Shown: positions 8,998-18,744 of the stretch, in pieces
Layout: each line of letters starts with the position of its first letter
How positions within the stretch are numbered: position 1 is the first letter of the stretch
Assembly: GCA_947455455.1 (NCBI GenBank)
Contig: CANGOE010000002.1
Coordinates: 1-64,000, forward strand
Direction of reading: 5' to 3'
Source of the DNA: Hyphomicrobiales bacterium
GTDB taxonomy: Bacteria; Pseudomonadota; Alphaproteobacteria; Rhizobiales; Beijerinckiaceae
DNA length: 64,000 bases
Made by a program: the position numbers and the translations under genes
Notes under the pieces: generated by a model
What the model was told of the DNA's origin: nothing
Database searches by the model: none
What the model saw: the letters and a program-made list of their open reading frames with translations, nothing else

Positions 8998-10722
8998 TTA
9001 GTGGGAATCGCGTGGCACATCCGCCCCGCTTCCCCCCACAAGGACTTCAAGATCGGCGCCCAAATGGGCTTGCTGGACACCCTCGACATAGATTTTCTGC
9101 CAGCCGCGCAGAGGCAGGGACGGAGCAACCCACAGCGCCTTGCGCCGCGCAAGCTCCTCATCGCTGATCTCGAGATGCAAGCGCCGTCCGGGCACATCAA
9201 GTTCGATCATATCGCCGTTTTGCACCAAGGCCAGCGGACCGCCAACCGCCGCTTCGGGCGACACATGCAACACGACCGTGCCATAGGCTGTCCCGCTCAT
9301 CCGCCCGTCGGAGATACGGATCATGTCGGTTATGCCCTTGCGCAGGACTTTGGGAGGCAAAGGCATGTTCCCGACCTCGGCAAAACCGGGATAGCCTTTG
9401 GGTCCGGCCCCTTTGAGGACCATGATGCAATGTTCATCGATATCGAGTTGCTCGTCATTGATGCGGGCGTGCAGATCCTCGATATTTTCGAAAACGACAG
9501 CCCTGCCACGATGCACCAGCAGTGACGGAGTGGAGGCCGACGGTTTGATGATCGCGCCATCGGGGGCCAGATTGCCCTTGAGGACGGCAATACCGGCTTT
9601 GTCCTTGAAGGGAATGTCCAGTGGCATGATCACTTTGCGGTCATAACACTCGGCTTCAGCATTATTGGCACCAATGCTCGCTCCGTTGACGGTCAAGGCT
9701 TCCTGATGGATCCATTGCCCGAGTTCACGGATCACTGCGGGTATGCCCCCGGCATAGTACAGATCTTCCATCAAATATTCGCCGGATGGCTGGAGATTGA
9801 GAAGACAGGGGATTTCGGACCCGATTTTATCCCAGTCTTCGAGTGTGAGCGGAACACCCATGCGACCGGCAATCGCCAACAGATGCACCACGGCATTGGT
9901 TGAGCCCCCGATCGCGGCATTGACCCGAATGGCATTTTCGAAGGCTTGGCGGGTCAGGATCTTGCTCATGGTCAGGTCTTCTTTGACCATCTCCACAATG
10001 CGTCTGCCCGACATATGGGCAAGCACCTGACGGCGGGAGTCGACCGCGGGAATCGCCGCATTATGCGGGAGCGACATGCCCAGGGCCTCGACCATAGAGG
10101 CCATGGTCGAGGCAGTCCCCATGGTCATGCAATGACCACGGGAACGGTTCATGCCGGACTCCGCATCGATGAAATCCTGCATGCTGATCTTTCCGGCACG
10201 CACAGCCTCCGACATCTGCCAGACACCGGTCCCGGATCCAATGACCTTGTCTTTGTAGCGACCGTTCAACATCGGGCCACCGGATATGCCGATGGTTGGC
10301 AAATCACAGCTGGCCGCTCCCATCAGCAATGCCGGCGTGGTTTTGTCACATCCCATCATCAGGACAACGCCATCAATCGGATTGCCTCGGATGGATTCCT
10401 CGACATCCATCGAAGCCAGATTACGGAACAGCATGGCTGTGGGGCGCAAGTTGGATTCCCCCAGCGACATCACCGGAAACTCCACAGGGAACCCGCCCGC
10501 CTCATAAACGCCGCGCTTCACATATTCGGCAAGCTCACGGAAATGGGCATTGCAGGGGGTCAATTCCGACCAGGTGTTGCAAATGCCGATCACCGGCCTG
10601 CCATCGAAAAGATGGTGTGGCAAACCCTGGTTTTTCATCCAGCTGCGGTGGATGAAGCCGTCCTTGTCGGCTTTGCCGAACCAGGCCTGACTGCGAAGTC
10701 CTTTTCCGCCGGATTTTGTCAT
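8998..10722 (-). CDS. IlvD/Edd-family dehydratase (probable sugar-acid dehydratase)
   Basis: GICNTWSELTPCNAHF, MMGCDKTTPALLMGAASCDLPTI, SGGPMLNGRYK, NAAIGGSTNAVVHLLAIAGR, ISDGRMSGTAYG. Confidence 0.9.
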   Translation of the reverse strand: MTKSGGKGLRSQAWFGKADKDGFIHRSWMKNQGLPHHLFDGRPVIGICNTWSELTPCNAHFRELAEYVKRGVYEAGGFPVEFPVMSLGESNLRPTAMLFRNLASMDVEESIRGNPIDGVVLMMGCDKTTPALLMGAASCDLPTIGISGGPMLNGRYKDKVIGSGTGVWQMSEAVRAGKISMQDFIDAESGMNRSRGHCMTMGTASTMASMVEALGMSLPHNAAIPAVDSRRQVLAHMSGRRIVEMVKEDLTMSKILTRQAFENAIRVNAAIGGSTNAVVHLLAIAGRMGVPLTLEDWDKIGSEIPCLLNLQPSGEYLMEDLYYAGGIPAVIRELGQWIHQEALTVNGASIGANNAEAECYDRKVIMPLDIPFKDKAGIAVLKGNLAPDGAIIKPSASTPSLLVHRGRAVVFENIEDLHARINDEQLDIDEHCIMVLKGAGPKGYPGFAEVGNMPLPPKVLRKGITDMIRISDGRMSGTAYGTVVLHVSPEAAVGGPLALVQNGDMIELDVPGRRLHLEISDEELARRKALWVAPSLPLRGWQKIYVEGVQQAHLGADLEVLVGGSGADVPRDSH

Positions 10723-10838
10723 GGTGACCTTTCGCGTGAAACAGCAGACCCGTAAAACATCAATCAAATGATATGTTTACATTGAACATCCTGTAAAGGA
10801 AAAGTCGGCGGCGGTCCCAAACCCGCCGGGAAATGCCT

Positions 10839-11525
10839 TCAGGTGTTCCGGATATGGCCGTCCACGACCTCGATGATCCGGTCGCAACGCTCGGCCAGAG
10901 ACCGGTTATGTGTGACGATGATGAAGCAGGTGCGGCTTTTGGTGTTGACCTCGCGCATCAAGGCAAACACATCATCGGCGGATTTACTATCGAGATTGCC
11001 GGTCGGCTCGTCGGCCAGCACAATCTGCGGGGTCATCACCAAAGCGCGCGCCAAAGCAACGCGTTGCTGTTGGCCTCCCGACATATCAGTTGCCGGATGG
11101 TCGGCCACCTTGGTCAAACCCACCCTGTCGATCAGATCGCGGGCGCGGGCCTCGCAGGTCAGATCGGGAAATCCACGGTCGACCACCATCGGCAACATGA
11201 CATTTTCAAGGGCGGTAAATGCGGCAATCAGATGATGGTATTGAAACACAAAGCCGATGCTTTCCCCGCGCAAACGGGTCAGAGCGGCATCATCGAGCTG
11301 GCCGGTATCCTGCCCCTGAATAAACAGCTTGCCACTGCTGGGCCGGTCCAGCAGGCCGATAATATTCAACAGCGTGCTTTTACCGGACCCCGAAGGCCCC
11401 ATAATGGCGACAAACTCGCCCGCCTCCAATGTCAGATCGATCGCGTGCAACACCTCGGCCTGCGATGGTTCGCCCGCATGATAGACCTTGCCGATCCGTT
11501 CAAGCCGCAACAGGTGATCAGCCAC
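10839..11525 (-). CDS. ABC transporter ATP-binding protein (LolD/MacB-like)
   Basis: Walker [10 protein letters not shown], signature [15 protein letters not shown], Walker [12 protein letters not shown]. Confidence 0.92.
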   Translation of the reverse strand: MADHLLRLERIGKVYHAGEPSQAEVLHAIDLTLEAGEFVAIMGPSGSGKSTLLNIIGLLDRPSSGKLFIQGQDTGQLDDAALTRLRGESIGFVFQYHHLIAAFTALENVMLPMVVDRGFPDLTCEARARDLIDRVGLTKVADHPATDMSGGQQQRVALARALVMTPQIVLADEPTGNLDSKSADDVFALMREVNTKSRTCFIIVTHNRSLAERCDRIIEVVDGHIRNT

Positions 11526-12744
11526 GGATCGCCACCACAGGATCGAGCTTGGCCGCCCGCAAGGCCGGAGCCATGGCCGCCAACAAGCCCGTCAGAGTTG
11601 CCAGAACGGCGGTATAGACGAAAAGTTGCTGTTCCAGCACCAAAGGAAACAGCTCGCCGCCGTCAGACTGCCGGGCTACGGAATGCCAATAGACCAGCCC
11701 GCCCGCCCCCAGCACCGCCCCCACCAACGAGCCGGCAAAGCCCAACAAGCCGCCCTGCAACAGAAACAGGCGGATGATCTGCCCGCGCGTGGTGCCCATG
11801 GCCCGCAAAATCCCGATCTCTTTCGACCGCTGGATCACCGAAACCACCAATACGGCGGCAATGCCGAAGGCCACCGACAGGCCGACAAACAGCCGGATCA
11901 GCGTATTCGTGGCCTTTTGCGCCTGAATGGCCGAAAAGAATTGGGCATTGGTTTTGATCCAGCTCTCGGCCACCACCCTGTGCGAGGCCATGATGGTTTG
12001 GGCCATGTCCTCTGCCGCATAAATGTCGTGGAGGCTGACATCGAGCGAGGTGACCCCGCCGATCATACCCATCACCGATTGCGCCGTGCGCAAGGCGACA
12101 TAGGTACTGCGCTGATTGGCCGATTTGTTGCCGAAATCCAGCAAGCCGATAATGGTCAATACCCGCTGGCCGTCATTGGCCGAGGTGATATTGATCTTGT
12201 CACCGACCCGCGCGCCCAATTCTCTGGCCAGTTCGATCCCGATCAGGATGCTGTCACTGGTCAAGCGCGGGTGCCCTGCCACCACATAATCAGGGATTTT
12301 GACAATCCGGAAATAGGTATCCGGCTCGATCCCGACAAGCGTGATGGACCGGCTCGCCTCGCCACGGATGGCCAGCACCGATCCCGATATTGTCGGAGAG
12401 ACGAAGGTGATATTCGGCTCGTCCCGCAAAAGCCGGACAATGCTTTGCCATTGGTCGATCAGGGCAAGCCGCTGGCTGGGACGTTGCACCGTCGCATCCT
12501 CAATCTCGCGGGCAGGATCGCGCAGGATTCGCGCCACCTGATCGGGCGCAATGACCTGAATTTGGGCCTGTGTCGTCAGCACGCGCTTCAGGATATTGCT
12601 TTCGAGACCGGCCAGCATGGCCGACATGAACACGATCACACCGACCCCGATCGACACGCCCACCACGATAAACAGGGTTTGCAACCGCCCCTCATAGAGA
12701 AAGCGCACGGCAACAATCCATTCGAGCGGCAAGCCATACGTCAT
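11518..12744 (-). CDS. ABC transporter permease, FtsX/MacB-like
   Basis: N-terminal TM plus periplasmic domain, three C-terminal TMs; [16 protein letters not shown] motif. Confidence 0.9.
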   Translation of the reverse strand: MTYGLPLEWIVAVRFLYEGRLQTLFIVVGVSIGVGVIVFMSAMLAGLESNILKRVLTTQAQIQVIAPDQVARILRDPAREIEDATVQRPSQRLALIDQWQSIVRLLRDEPNITFVSPTISGSVLAIRGEASRSITLVGIEPDTYFRIVKIPDYVVAGHPRLTSDSILIGIELARELGARVGDKINITSANDGQRVLTIIGLLDFGNKSANQRSTYVALRTAQSVMGMIGGVTSLDVSLHDIYAAEDMAQTIMASHRVVAESWIKTNAQFFSAIQAQKATNTLIRLFVGLSVAFGIAAVLVVSVIQRSKEIGILRAMGTTRGQIIRLFLLQGGLLGFAGSLVGAVLGAGGLVYWHSVARQSDGGELFPLVLEQQLFVYTAVLATLTGLLAAMAPALRAAKLDPVVAIRG

Positions 12745-13997
12745 GGCAGGACCGCCCTGACACGTTGGCCCGTGATGACACCGGCCCCGACAGGGATCAC
12801 CGCATCACCGTCAGCGGCCCCGTCCACAATTTCGTAATAGGCCGCGCCATGCACTCCGATCCGCACCGGCTGTTTGACCGCCCGTCCCTGTTTGATCCCC
12901 AAAATCCAAGGCCTGTTACTGATCGCATCATGCACCCCCCGCGCGGACACGATCAACACCTGATCCCGCCTTGCCACTTCGATATCGACCGAGACCGTCA
13001 TATCCTGCCGCAGGTAAGAAGGCGGATCATCGACCGTCAATTTCACCTCGACGGAGGCGCGGGACATATCGACGGCAGGATTGATAAACGCCACTTTGGC
13101 CGCAAAGGTCTGGTCCGGATAGGCATCGGCGGAGGCCAAAGCGGATTGGCCCAAGCGGAGCAACCCCAGATTGCGCTCGTCCAACTGGATCACCAATTGG
13201 GTTTCCCCGTCGGGGGCCAGCACCAGCAAAGCCTTGCCCGACTGGGCCACCATGCCGCGCTCCACCATCCGCCTGATCACAACTCCGTTGCGCGGCGCGG
13301 TGATGCTGGCATAAGCGAGGCGCGACAAGGCCGTATCCAGATTGGCGCGGGCCTGGGCAATCTGGGTTTGTGCGAAGACATAATCACTGCCACCCGGACT
13401 GGCATTGTAGACCTGCAACTGTGCCGTGCGCACCTGTGCTTTGGCCACTTCCAGATTTTTCTGCGCACCGTCCAGCGATGAAAAGGAGGCATAGCCTTTG
13501 GCAGTCAGATTGTCGGTGCGCTCGAAGGTCTTTTCGACCTCAAGCAGGGTCGCTCGCGCCCCGATCAGGCTTTCTTGTGCGGCTGGCAGGGTCATTTCGT
13601 TGAGCTGGCGCATATGGGCTTCGGCCTGATCCAGATTGCCTCGCGCCTGCACAACCCCAGCCTTCAACTCGCTGGCTTCGAGGCGGACAAGAATTTGTCC
13701 CGCTGTGACCTGCTCGCCCTCCCCGACCAGCACATCGGCGACAATACCGGTAATCTGGCTCCCGATATCGACACGATACGGGGTCTCGAAATGGCCACTG
13801 GCCACCACCGATTGCACCAGATTGCCGCGTTTGACCTGCTCGACAACCACCGCAGGGCCGAACAGCATTCGTGCCACCTGCCAGCCAGCAAACAGCACAA
13901 CCACAAAGGCTACGATCAAAAACCAACGATAGGACCACAGCAAAGCCAGCATGGAATACCGGCTCTCGGCTTTGTCCATTTCAATGTGACTGGCCAT
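12741..13997 (-). CDS. HlyD/MacA-family periplasmic adaptor subunit
   Basis: Single N-terminal TM; VVEQVKRGNLVQSVVASGHFETPYRVDIGSQITGIV; coiled-coil; ITAPRNGVVI. Confidence 0.88.
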   Translation of the reverse strand: MASHIEMDKAESRYSMLALLWSYRWFLIVAFVVVLFAGWQVARMLFGPAVVVEQVKRGNLVQSVVASGHFETPYRVDIGSQITGIVADVLVGEGEQVTAGQILVRLEASELKAGVVQARGNLDQAEAHMRQLNEMTLPAAQESLIGARATLLEVEKTFERTDNLTAKGYASFSSLDGAQKNLEVAKAQVRTAQLQVYNASPGGSDYVFAQTQIAQARANLDTALSRLAYASITAPRNGVVIRRMVERGMVAQSGKALLVLAPDGETQLVIQLDERNLGLLRLGQSALASADAYPDQTFAAKVAFINPAVDMSRASVEVKLTVDDPPSYLRQDMTVSVDIEVARRDQVLIVSARGVHDAISNRPWILGIKQGRAVKQPVRIGVHGAAYYEIVDGAADGDAVIPVGAGVITGQRVRAVLP

Positions 13998-14278
13998 CGA
14001 ACAACAGCATTGCAGTTGCGCTTACATGATCGGAATCAATCGGCATGGGTTATCTCCAGTCACTGGAACGCTCGTGAACCAGTTCAATAAAAATACAATA
14101 AAGATAATGATCAATAATATTAAATTTAATATTCAATATTATGTAAAAATTACGAACAATAAACATAATATATATGAAAGATACGTTTTAAATATAAATG
14201 ACAAATTTAATTTTATATAAAATTTTAAATTTTCAAAAGACTATTTATTACATAACCATTGAAAGGTGCACAGGTATC

Positions 14279-15334
14279 ATGCGCTACAAAATGATCCAGA
14301 CAGGTCTTGATGTGATGGGTCTGGTGCGCGCCGACCAATGGTTGTCGGGTTTGGGCATGGCTGGCCTGAAGCAGGGCCGTGGATTGATCCTGACACTGCA
14401 CAGGGTCAGGCCGCACCAAACCGGTGCGTTTGCACCGAACCGGTTTCTCGATATCACGCCCGAATTTCTTGATCACAGCCTTGGCTTCTTCCGAAAGGCC
14501 GGTTTCGAACCGCTTTCGATCGACCAATTGCCGGAACGGCTCGCCACCACAAACCGACAGACAAAGCCATTTTTTGTCGTCACCTTTGATGATGGCTACC
14601 GCGATGTGCTGGACCATGCCTGGCCGGTCCTGCGCAAACACCAATGCCCTTGGACCATCTATATCACCGGTGCCTATGCGCAAGGCCAGGGCCGTATCTG
14701 GTGGCTGGAATTGGAAGAGGCAATAGCCGGGCAGGATGCAATCAACCTGCAGATCGGCCCCCGCCCCGTTACACTCAAAACACAGTCTGTAGCTGAAAAA
14801 GCCAAGGCGTTCAGATGGTTGCGCAACCTCTTTTACAAGACACCCTCGCGCCAATGGCCCGCATTGCTTGACGACATACGGGCGCAATCAAGCGAGCCAT
14901 CGCGCCAAACGCCAGCAGTCCTATGCGCCAACTGGCAGGATCTGGCCGCCCTCCGCCATGATCCGTCCATCACCATCGGGTCACACACACTCACCCACCC
15001 CATCCTGTCACAGATTGGCGATGCGCAAGCCAGGCAGGAGATTGGCGCGAGCAGGCGCATGATTGCGGAAGCGCTCGGCACCGCGCCCCGCCATTTTTCA
15101 TATCCCTCAGGCGGCGCAAACAGTTTTTGCCGGCGCGATATCGAACTCGTCGCCCATGCAGGCTATCAAACAGCCGTCACCACCCGACCGGCCCATCTTT
15201 GGCCGATCAACAGCGGGGATCCGACAGCCCGCACCTCCCTGCTGACCCTGCCGCGCATTTCGCTGAACGGACATTTCCAGTCCGATGAATGGCTAAGGGC
15301 TATCGTATCGGGGTTGCCGTTCCGGCGATCCTGA
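14279..15334 (+). CDS. Polysaccharide deacetylase family protein (NodB/CE4)
   Basis: ILTLHRVRP; VVTFDDGYRDVLDHAWPVL; GSHTLTHPILSQI; RHFSYPSGG. Confidence 0.88.
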   Translation: MRYKMIQTGLDVMGLVRADQWLSGLGMAGLKQGRGLILTLHRVRPHQTGAFAPNRFLDITPEFLDHSLGFFRKAGFEPLSIDQLPERLATTNRQTKPFFVVTFDDGYRDVLDHAWPVLRKHQCPWTIYITGAYAQGQGRIWWLELEEAIAGQDAINLQIGPRPVTLKTQSVAEKAKAFRWLRNLFYKTPSRQWPALLDDIRAQSSEPSRQTPAVLCANWQDLAALRHDPSITIGSHTLTHPILSQIGDAQARQEIGASRRMIAEALGTAPRHFSYPSGGANSFCRRDIELVAHAGYQTAVTTRPAHLWPINSGDPTARTSLLTLPRISLNGHFQSDEWLRAIVSGLPFRRS

Positions 15335-15590
15335 CCAAGCCTGCCCGTTTTCTGCCTTCACGGTTTTATCGTCACCGTTTTTGCCGGGCCGTCACACCGT
15401 CCGGGATCGATAAAAGCACCATAATTCAATGAATGTAAAAACCCATGCGGAAATTGAATATCAATAAATAAAATTTACTTCGTATTTTAATTATACACAA
15501 AACACCCATTAATTAATTATTAATAACAAGTTCATGCCTCATCAAAATCAAATGATGATGTATTGATTATTACTATTTTAGGAGGGTTTG

Positions 15591-16283
15591 ATGTTTAATA
15601 ATTTCCGAAACATGAAGAATTTTAATTTAAAATTGAAATTCAGGAAATTCATAAACAAAAACATTCAATTCTTGGGTCTGGCCAGCAAAAGAACATGCGA
15701 CATTGTTTTGGCCTTTACAGGCATAGTCTTGACCCTTCCATTGTTCATCGCAATCGGTCTGCTGGTAGCCCTTGATGGCGGCCCGGTCTTTTATTCGCAT
15801 CAACGCATTGGCAAACAGGGCCGTAGCTTTGGATGCCTGAAATTCCGCACCATGATTTTGGGTGCGCAGGACTGTCTTGAGGAATACCTCTCCTATAATC
15901 CAGACGAGCGGCACGAATGGGAACACCATCAAAAACTGATGTTCGATCCGCGCACCACTGCGATCGGGCTGTTCCTGCGCAAGTCCAGTCTGGATGAATT
16001 GCCACAGCTGTTCAATGTCCTGATCGGCGACATGAGCTTTGTGGGCCCGCGTCCGGTCACACAGGCTGAATTGTCGCATTTTTACGGTCGAAAAGCGCGG
16101 TTCTACACCTCGATCCGTCCGGGCATTACCGGACCCTGGCAGATCAGCGGCCGCAACGAAATCGGTTACAGCCAGCGGGTTCAGCTCGATACTCGCTACG
16201 CGCTTCGCCACTCGTTCCTGAATGATCTGGTGATTTTGATGCGAACCCCCGCAGTCATCCTGTCCGGCAGAGGAGCACGGTAA
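15591..16283 (+). CDS. Undecaprenyl-phosphate sugar transferase (ExoY/WcaJ-type initiating glycosyltransferase)
   Basis: [68 protein letters not shown] Shine-Dalgarno. Confidence 0.93.
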   Translation: MFNNFRNMKNFNLKLKFRKFINKNIQFLGLASKRTCDIVLAFTGIVLTLPLFIAIGLLVALDGGPVFYSHQRIGKQGRSFGCLKFRTMILGAQDCLEEYLSYNPDERHEWEHHQKLMFDPRTTAIGLFLRKSSLDELPQLFNVLIGDMSFVGPRPVTQAELSHFYGRKARFYTSIRPGITGPWQISGRNEIGYSQRVQLDTRYALRHSFLNDLVILMRTPAVILSGRGAR

Positions 16284-16284
16284 T

Positions 16285-18744
16285 ATGGGCAAGATCGATG
16301 ATGTCGACACCATGCAAGAAACCTCGGAATTGACCAGTTCCAAAGGCATCCATTTCACCCAAACCCCGATCCCCGGCCTGACATTCGGACGCATCAAAGC
16401 CCCCGGCACCCATGCGCCGGAAGCTGAAGCCCCGATCAACCCCGCTATGACCGGGCACAAGACCATCAGTATCTTGATGTCCACCTATGCGGCTGAAAAG
16501 GCGACACATCTGGCCCAATCGCTCGAGAGTGTCTTTGCCCAGACCCTGCCCCCCAACCAGCTTGTTCTGGTGCTTGACGGCCCGATCCCGCCAGACCAGC
16601 GCAACGTGATCCGCCGCTATGAAAGCGACCCGCGCATTGCCACCGTTACCCTTGTCAATCTTCCGGAGAATGGCGGGCTGGCCAAAGCCATGAATGCGGG
16701 ATTGATGGCCTGCACCGGCGATTATATCGCCCGCATGGACTCCGATGACATCTGCCTGCCGGACCGCCTGAAACTGCAGGCCACCTATCTGCAAAACCAT
16801 CCCGATATCGACCTTGTCTCGTCATGGGCCGAGGAGTTTTTTCCCGGCGACCAACCGTCCAAGGTCAAGGTATCACCGGTCAATCATGAGCATGTGTCGC
16901 AAGCCCTGCGCTGGCGCAATGTGATCATCCATCCCACCATCATGGTCAAAGCGACTGCTTTGAGGGCGCTGGACGGCTATAGGAGCCGCTTTGCCTATCT
17001 GGAAGATTACGATCTGTTCATGCGGCTGGTCCAATCCGGCTACAAAATCCACGTTTTACCGAAAATCCTGTTGAAGGTCCGCACCAGCCTTGATCTTTAT
17101 GGCCGCCGTGGCGGGTTAAACTATTGCCTGACCGAAATGTCGTTCCGGTTTGAATGTTGGAAACGGGGTTTTCTCAAAACCCATGAATTTCTGACCACAA
17201 CCGGACTCTACATGCTGTTCCGGATGCTATCGGGTCCTTTGCGGCAATATGCCTATTCCATTGCCCGCACCGGCCTGTCCGAGCCCAAAAGCCACAATGA
17301 CAATGTGTCCCCTACCCCTTGGCTACAGCCCGATCGCTGGCGTGCATGGGCCATTCCGCCGGTCAAGGCCACACAGGCCAAAGTGATGGACCTGCTGGGA
17401 CTGGTCGAAACCAAATCGAAAAAGAACCGCTACACCCGATTTGCAACCGGCTTCAGCATCGTGATGCTGTGTGTGGCTCTGGCCTGGCCGATGTTGCCGC
17501 GCCGCTATGCCACAACCTCGTCGGTCATCCTGCACCAGACCGAGCAGGAGGATGCACAGGTCGGTTTGCGGCAAGGTATTCTGGATGACGGCGCGATCCA
17601 GTCGGAAATCGACCGCCTGTCCTCACCCGTTATCATCCATCGCGTGATCAACCAGCTCGGTCTGCTGGAGGACAAGGCGTTCCATCACGGCGGCCTGTTC
17701 TGGAGCAAAGCAGAACCCGTACAGGTGATGGAAGCCCTGCGCGAGCGCATTTCAGTGGTCCGCGAGCGGCGATCCTATACGTTGAAGGTCAATTTCTGGC
17801 ACCCCGACCCCGTTTATGCCGCCAAAATTACCAATGCACTGGTTTCGACCTATCTCGAAGACCAGATTGCCCGCAAGCAGGAGGGCATCCAGGCCCAAAC
17901 GCGCAGGCTGGAAGAACGCGTCGCCCAACTGCAGGCCAGCTATCAAGCGGCCCAAATCGGTGTACGTGATTTCATGGCCTTGAACGGTATCAGTGACCGG
18001 GCCGACGGGTCCGATTTGCAAGGCCAGCTCAATTCGCTCAGCACTGAACTGGCACAAGCCCGCGCCCGCAGTATCGAGTCACAGGTCCGCGCCGAAGCGC
18101 TCGGCCAGATGCAATGGGCCGGCACTTTGCTCAATGCCCCCGAAGTGGTGGCATCCCAACAGGTGCAACGGGCGCGTGACATGCTGGCAGTCGTCTATGC
18201 CAAGCCTGCGGCTTTGGCGACAGAGACCAGCAGTCTCAAATCAACCATCGAAGATGAAGCCGTCCGCATCATCAGCACGGCTGAACACGAGGCCAAAATC
18301 TGGCAGACCCGCAAGGAGCGGTTGCAAAACGAGATCGAAACCGTCCGGGCCGAAATGGTGACGCGCCGGATCAACGAAATGCATCTTGATGAATTGCGAC
18401 GCACCGCCCAATCGAACGAAACCTCCCTCAACGAGACGTTGGCCAAGCTCAACAACCAGCTTGGACGCACCAGAGCCATGCAACCCGATGCCGATATTGT
18501 GGCCGTGGCCGAAGAACCCTTGAAGCCTGCCACTCCCAATGGCTGGATGGCCCTGATCGGCACGCTGTTTGTCGCCTCAGCCGCGGGAGGCTTGGCCGCA
18601 ATGCGCCCAAGGGCTTTTGCCCGCTCGTTGCGCCGCACAGCCATGGCATTGCGCAAAGGGGGCAAAGCGATCAATCCCGCTCTCGATCCCGACGGCGCGA
18701 TCCCACCCGCGACATGCCACTCAAATCGGGAGCAAACGGCATGA
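16285..18744 (+). CDS. Fusion: family 2 glycosyltransferase (N-term) plus Wzz/GNVR-type polysaccharide co-polymerase (C-term)
   Basis: GT2: ISILMSTYAAEKATHLAQSLESVFAQT ... YIARMDSDDICLP; then TM (SIVMLCVALAWPM), long coiled coil, PLKPATPNGWMALIGTLFVAS Pro-rich/TM2. Confidence 0.85.
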   Translation: MGKIDDVDTMQETSELTSSKGIHFTQTPIPGLTFGRIKAPGTHAPEAEAPINPAMTGHKTISILMSTYAAEKATHLAQSLESVFAQTLPPNQLVLVLDGPIPPDQRNVIRRYESDPRIATVTLVNLPENGGLAKAMNAGLMACTGDYIARMDSDDICLPDRLKLQATYLQNHPDIDLVSSWAEEFFPGDQPSKVKVSPVNHEHVSQALRWRNVIIHPTIMVKATALRALDGYRSRFAYLEDYDLFMRLVQSGYKIHVLPKILLKVRTSLDLYGRRGGLNYCLTEMSFRFECWKRGFLKTHEFLTTTGLYMLFRMLSGPLRQYAYSIARTGLSEPKSHNDNVSPTPWLQPDRWRAWAIPPVKATQAKVMDLLGLVETKSKKNRYTRFATGFSIVMLCVALAWPMLPRRYATTSSVILHQTEQEDAQVGLRQGILDDGAIQSEIDRLSSPVIIHRVINQLGLLEDKAFHHGGLFWSKAEPVQVMEALRERISVVRERRSYTLKVNFWHPDPVYAAKITNALVSTYLEDQIARKQEGIQAQTRRLEERVAQLQASYQAAQIGVRDFMALNGISDRADGSDLQGQLNSLSTELAQARARSIESQVRAEALGQMQWAGTLLNAPEVVASQQVQRARDMLAVVYAKPAALATETSSLKSTIEDEAVRIISTAEHEAKIWQTRKERLQNEIETVRAEMVTRRINEMHLDELRRTAQSNETSLNETLAKLNNQLGRTRAMQPDADIVAVAEEPLKPATPNGWMALIGTLFVASAAGGLAAMRPRAFARSLRRTAMALRKGGKAINPALDPDGAIPPATCHSNREQTA

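Noticed and set aside
8086-9525. 479-aa plus-strand ORF
   Set aside because: Antisense to DapA-like and IlvD-like genes that carry intact motifs.
11626-12837. 403-aa plus-strand ORF
   Set aside because: Antisense to FtsX-like permease; His/Gln/Arg-rich shadow ORF.
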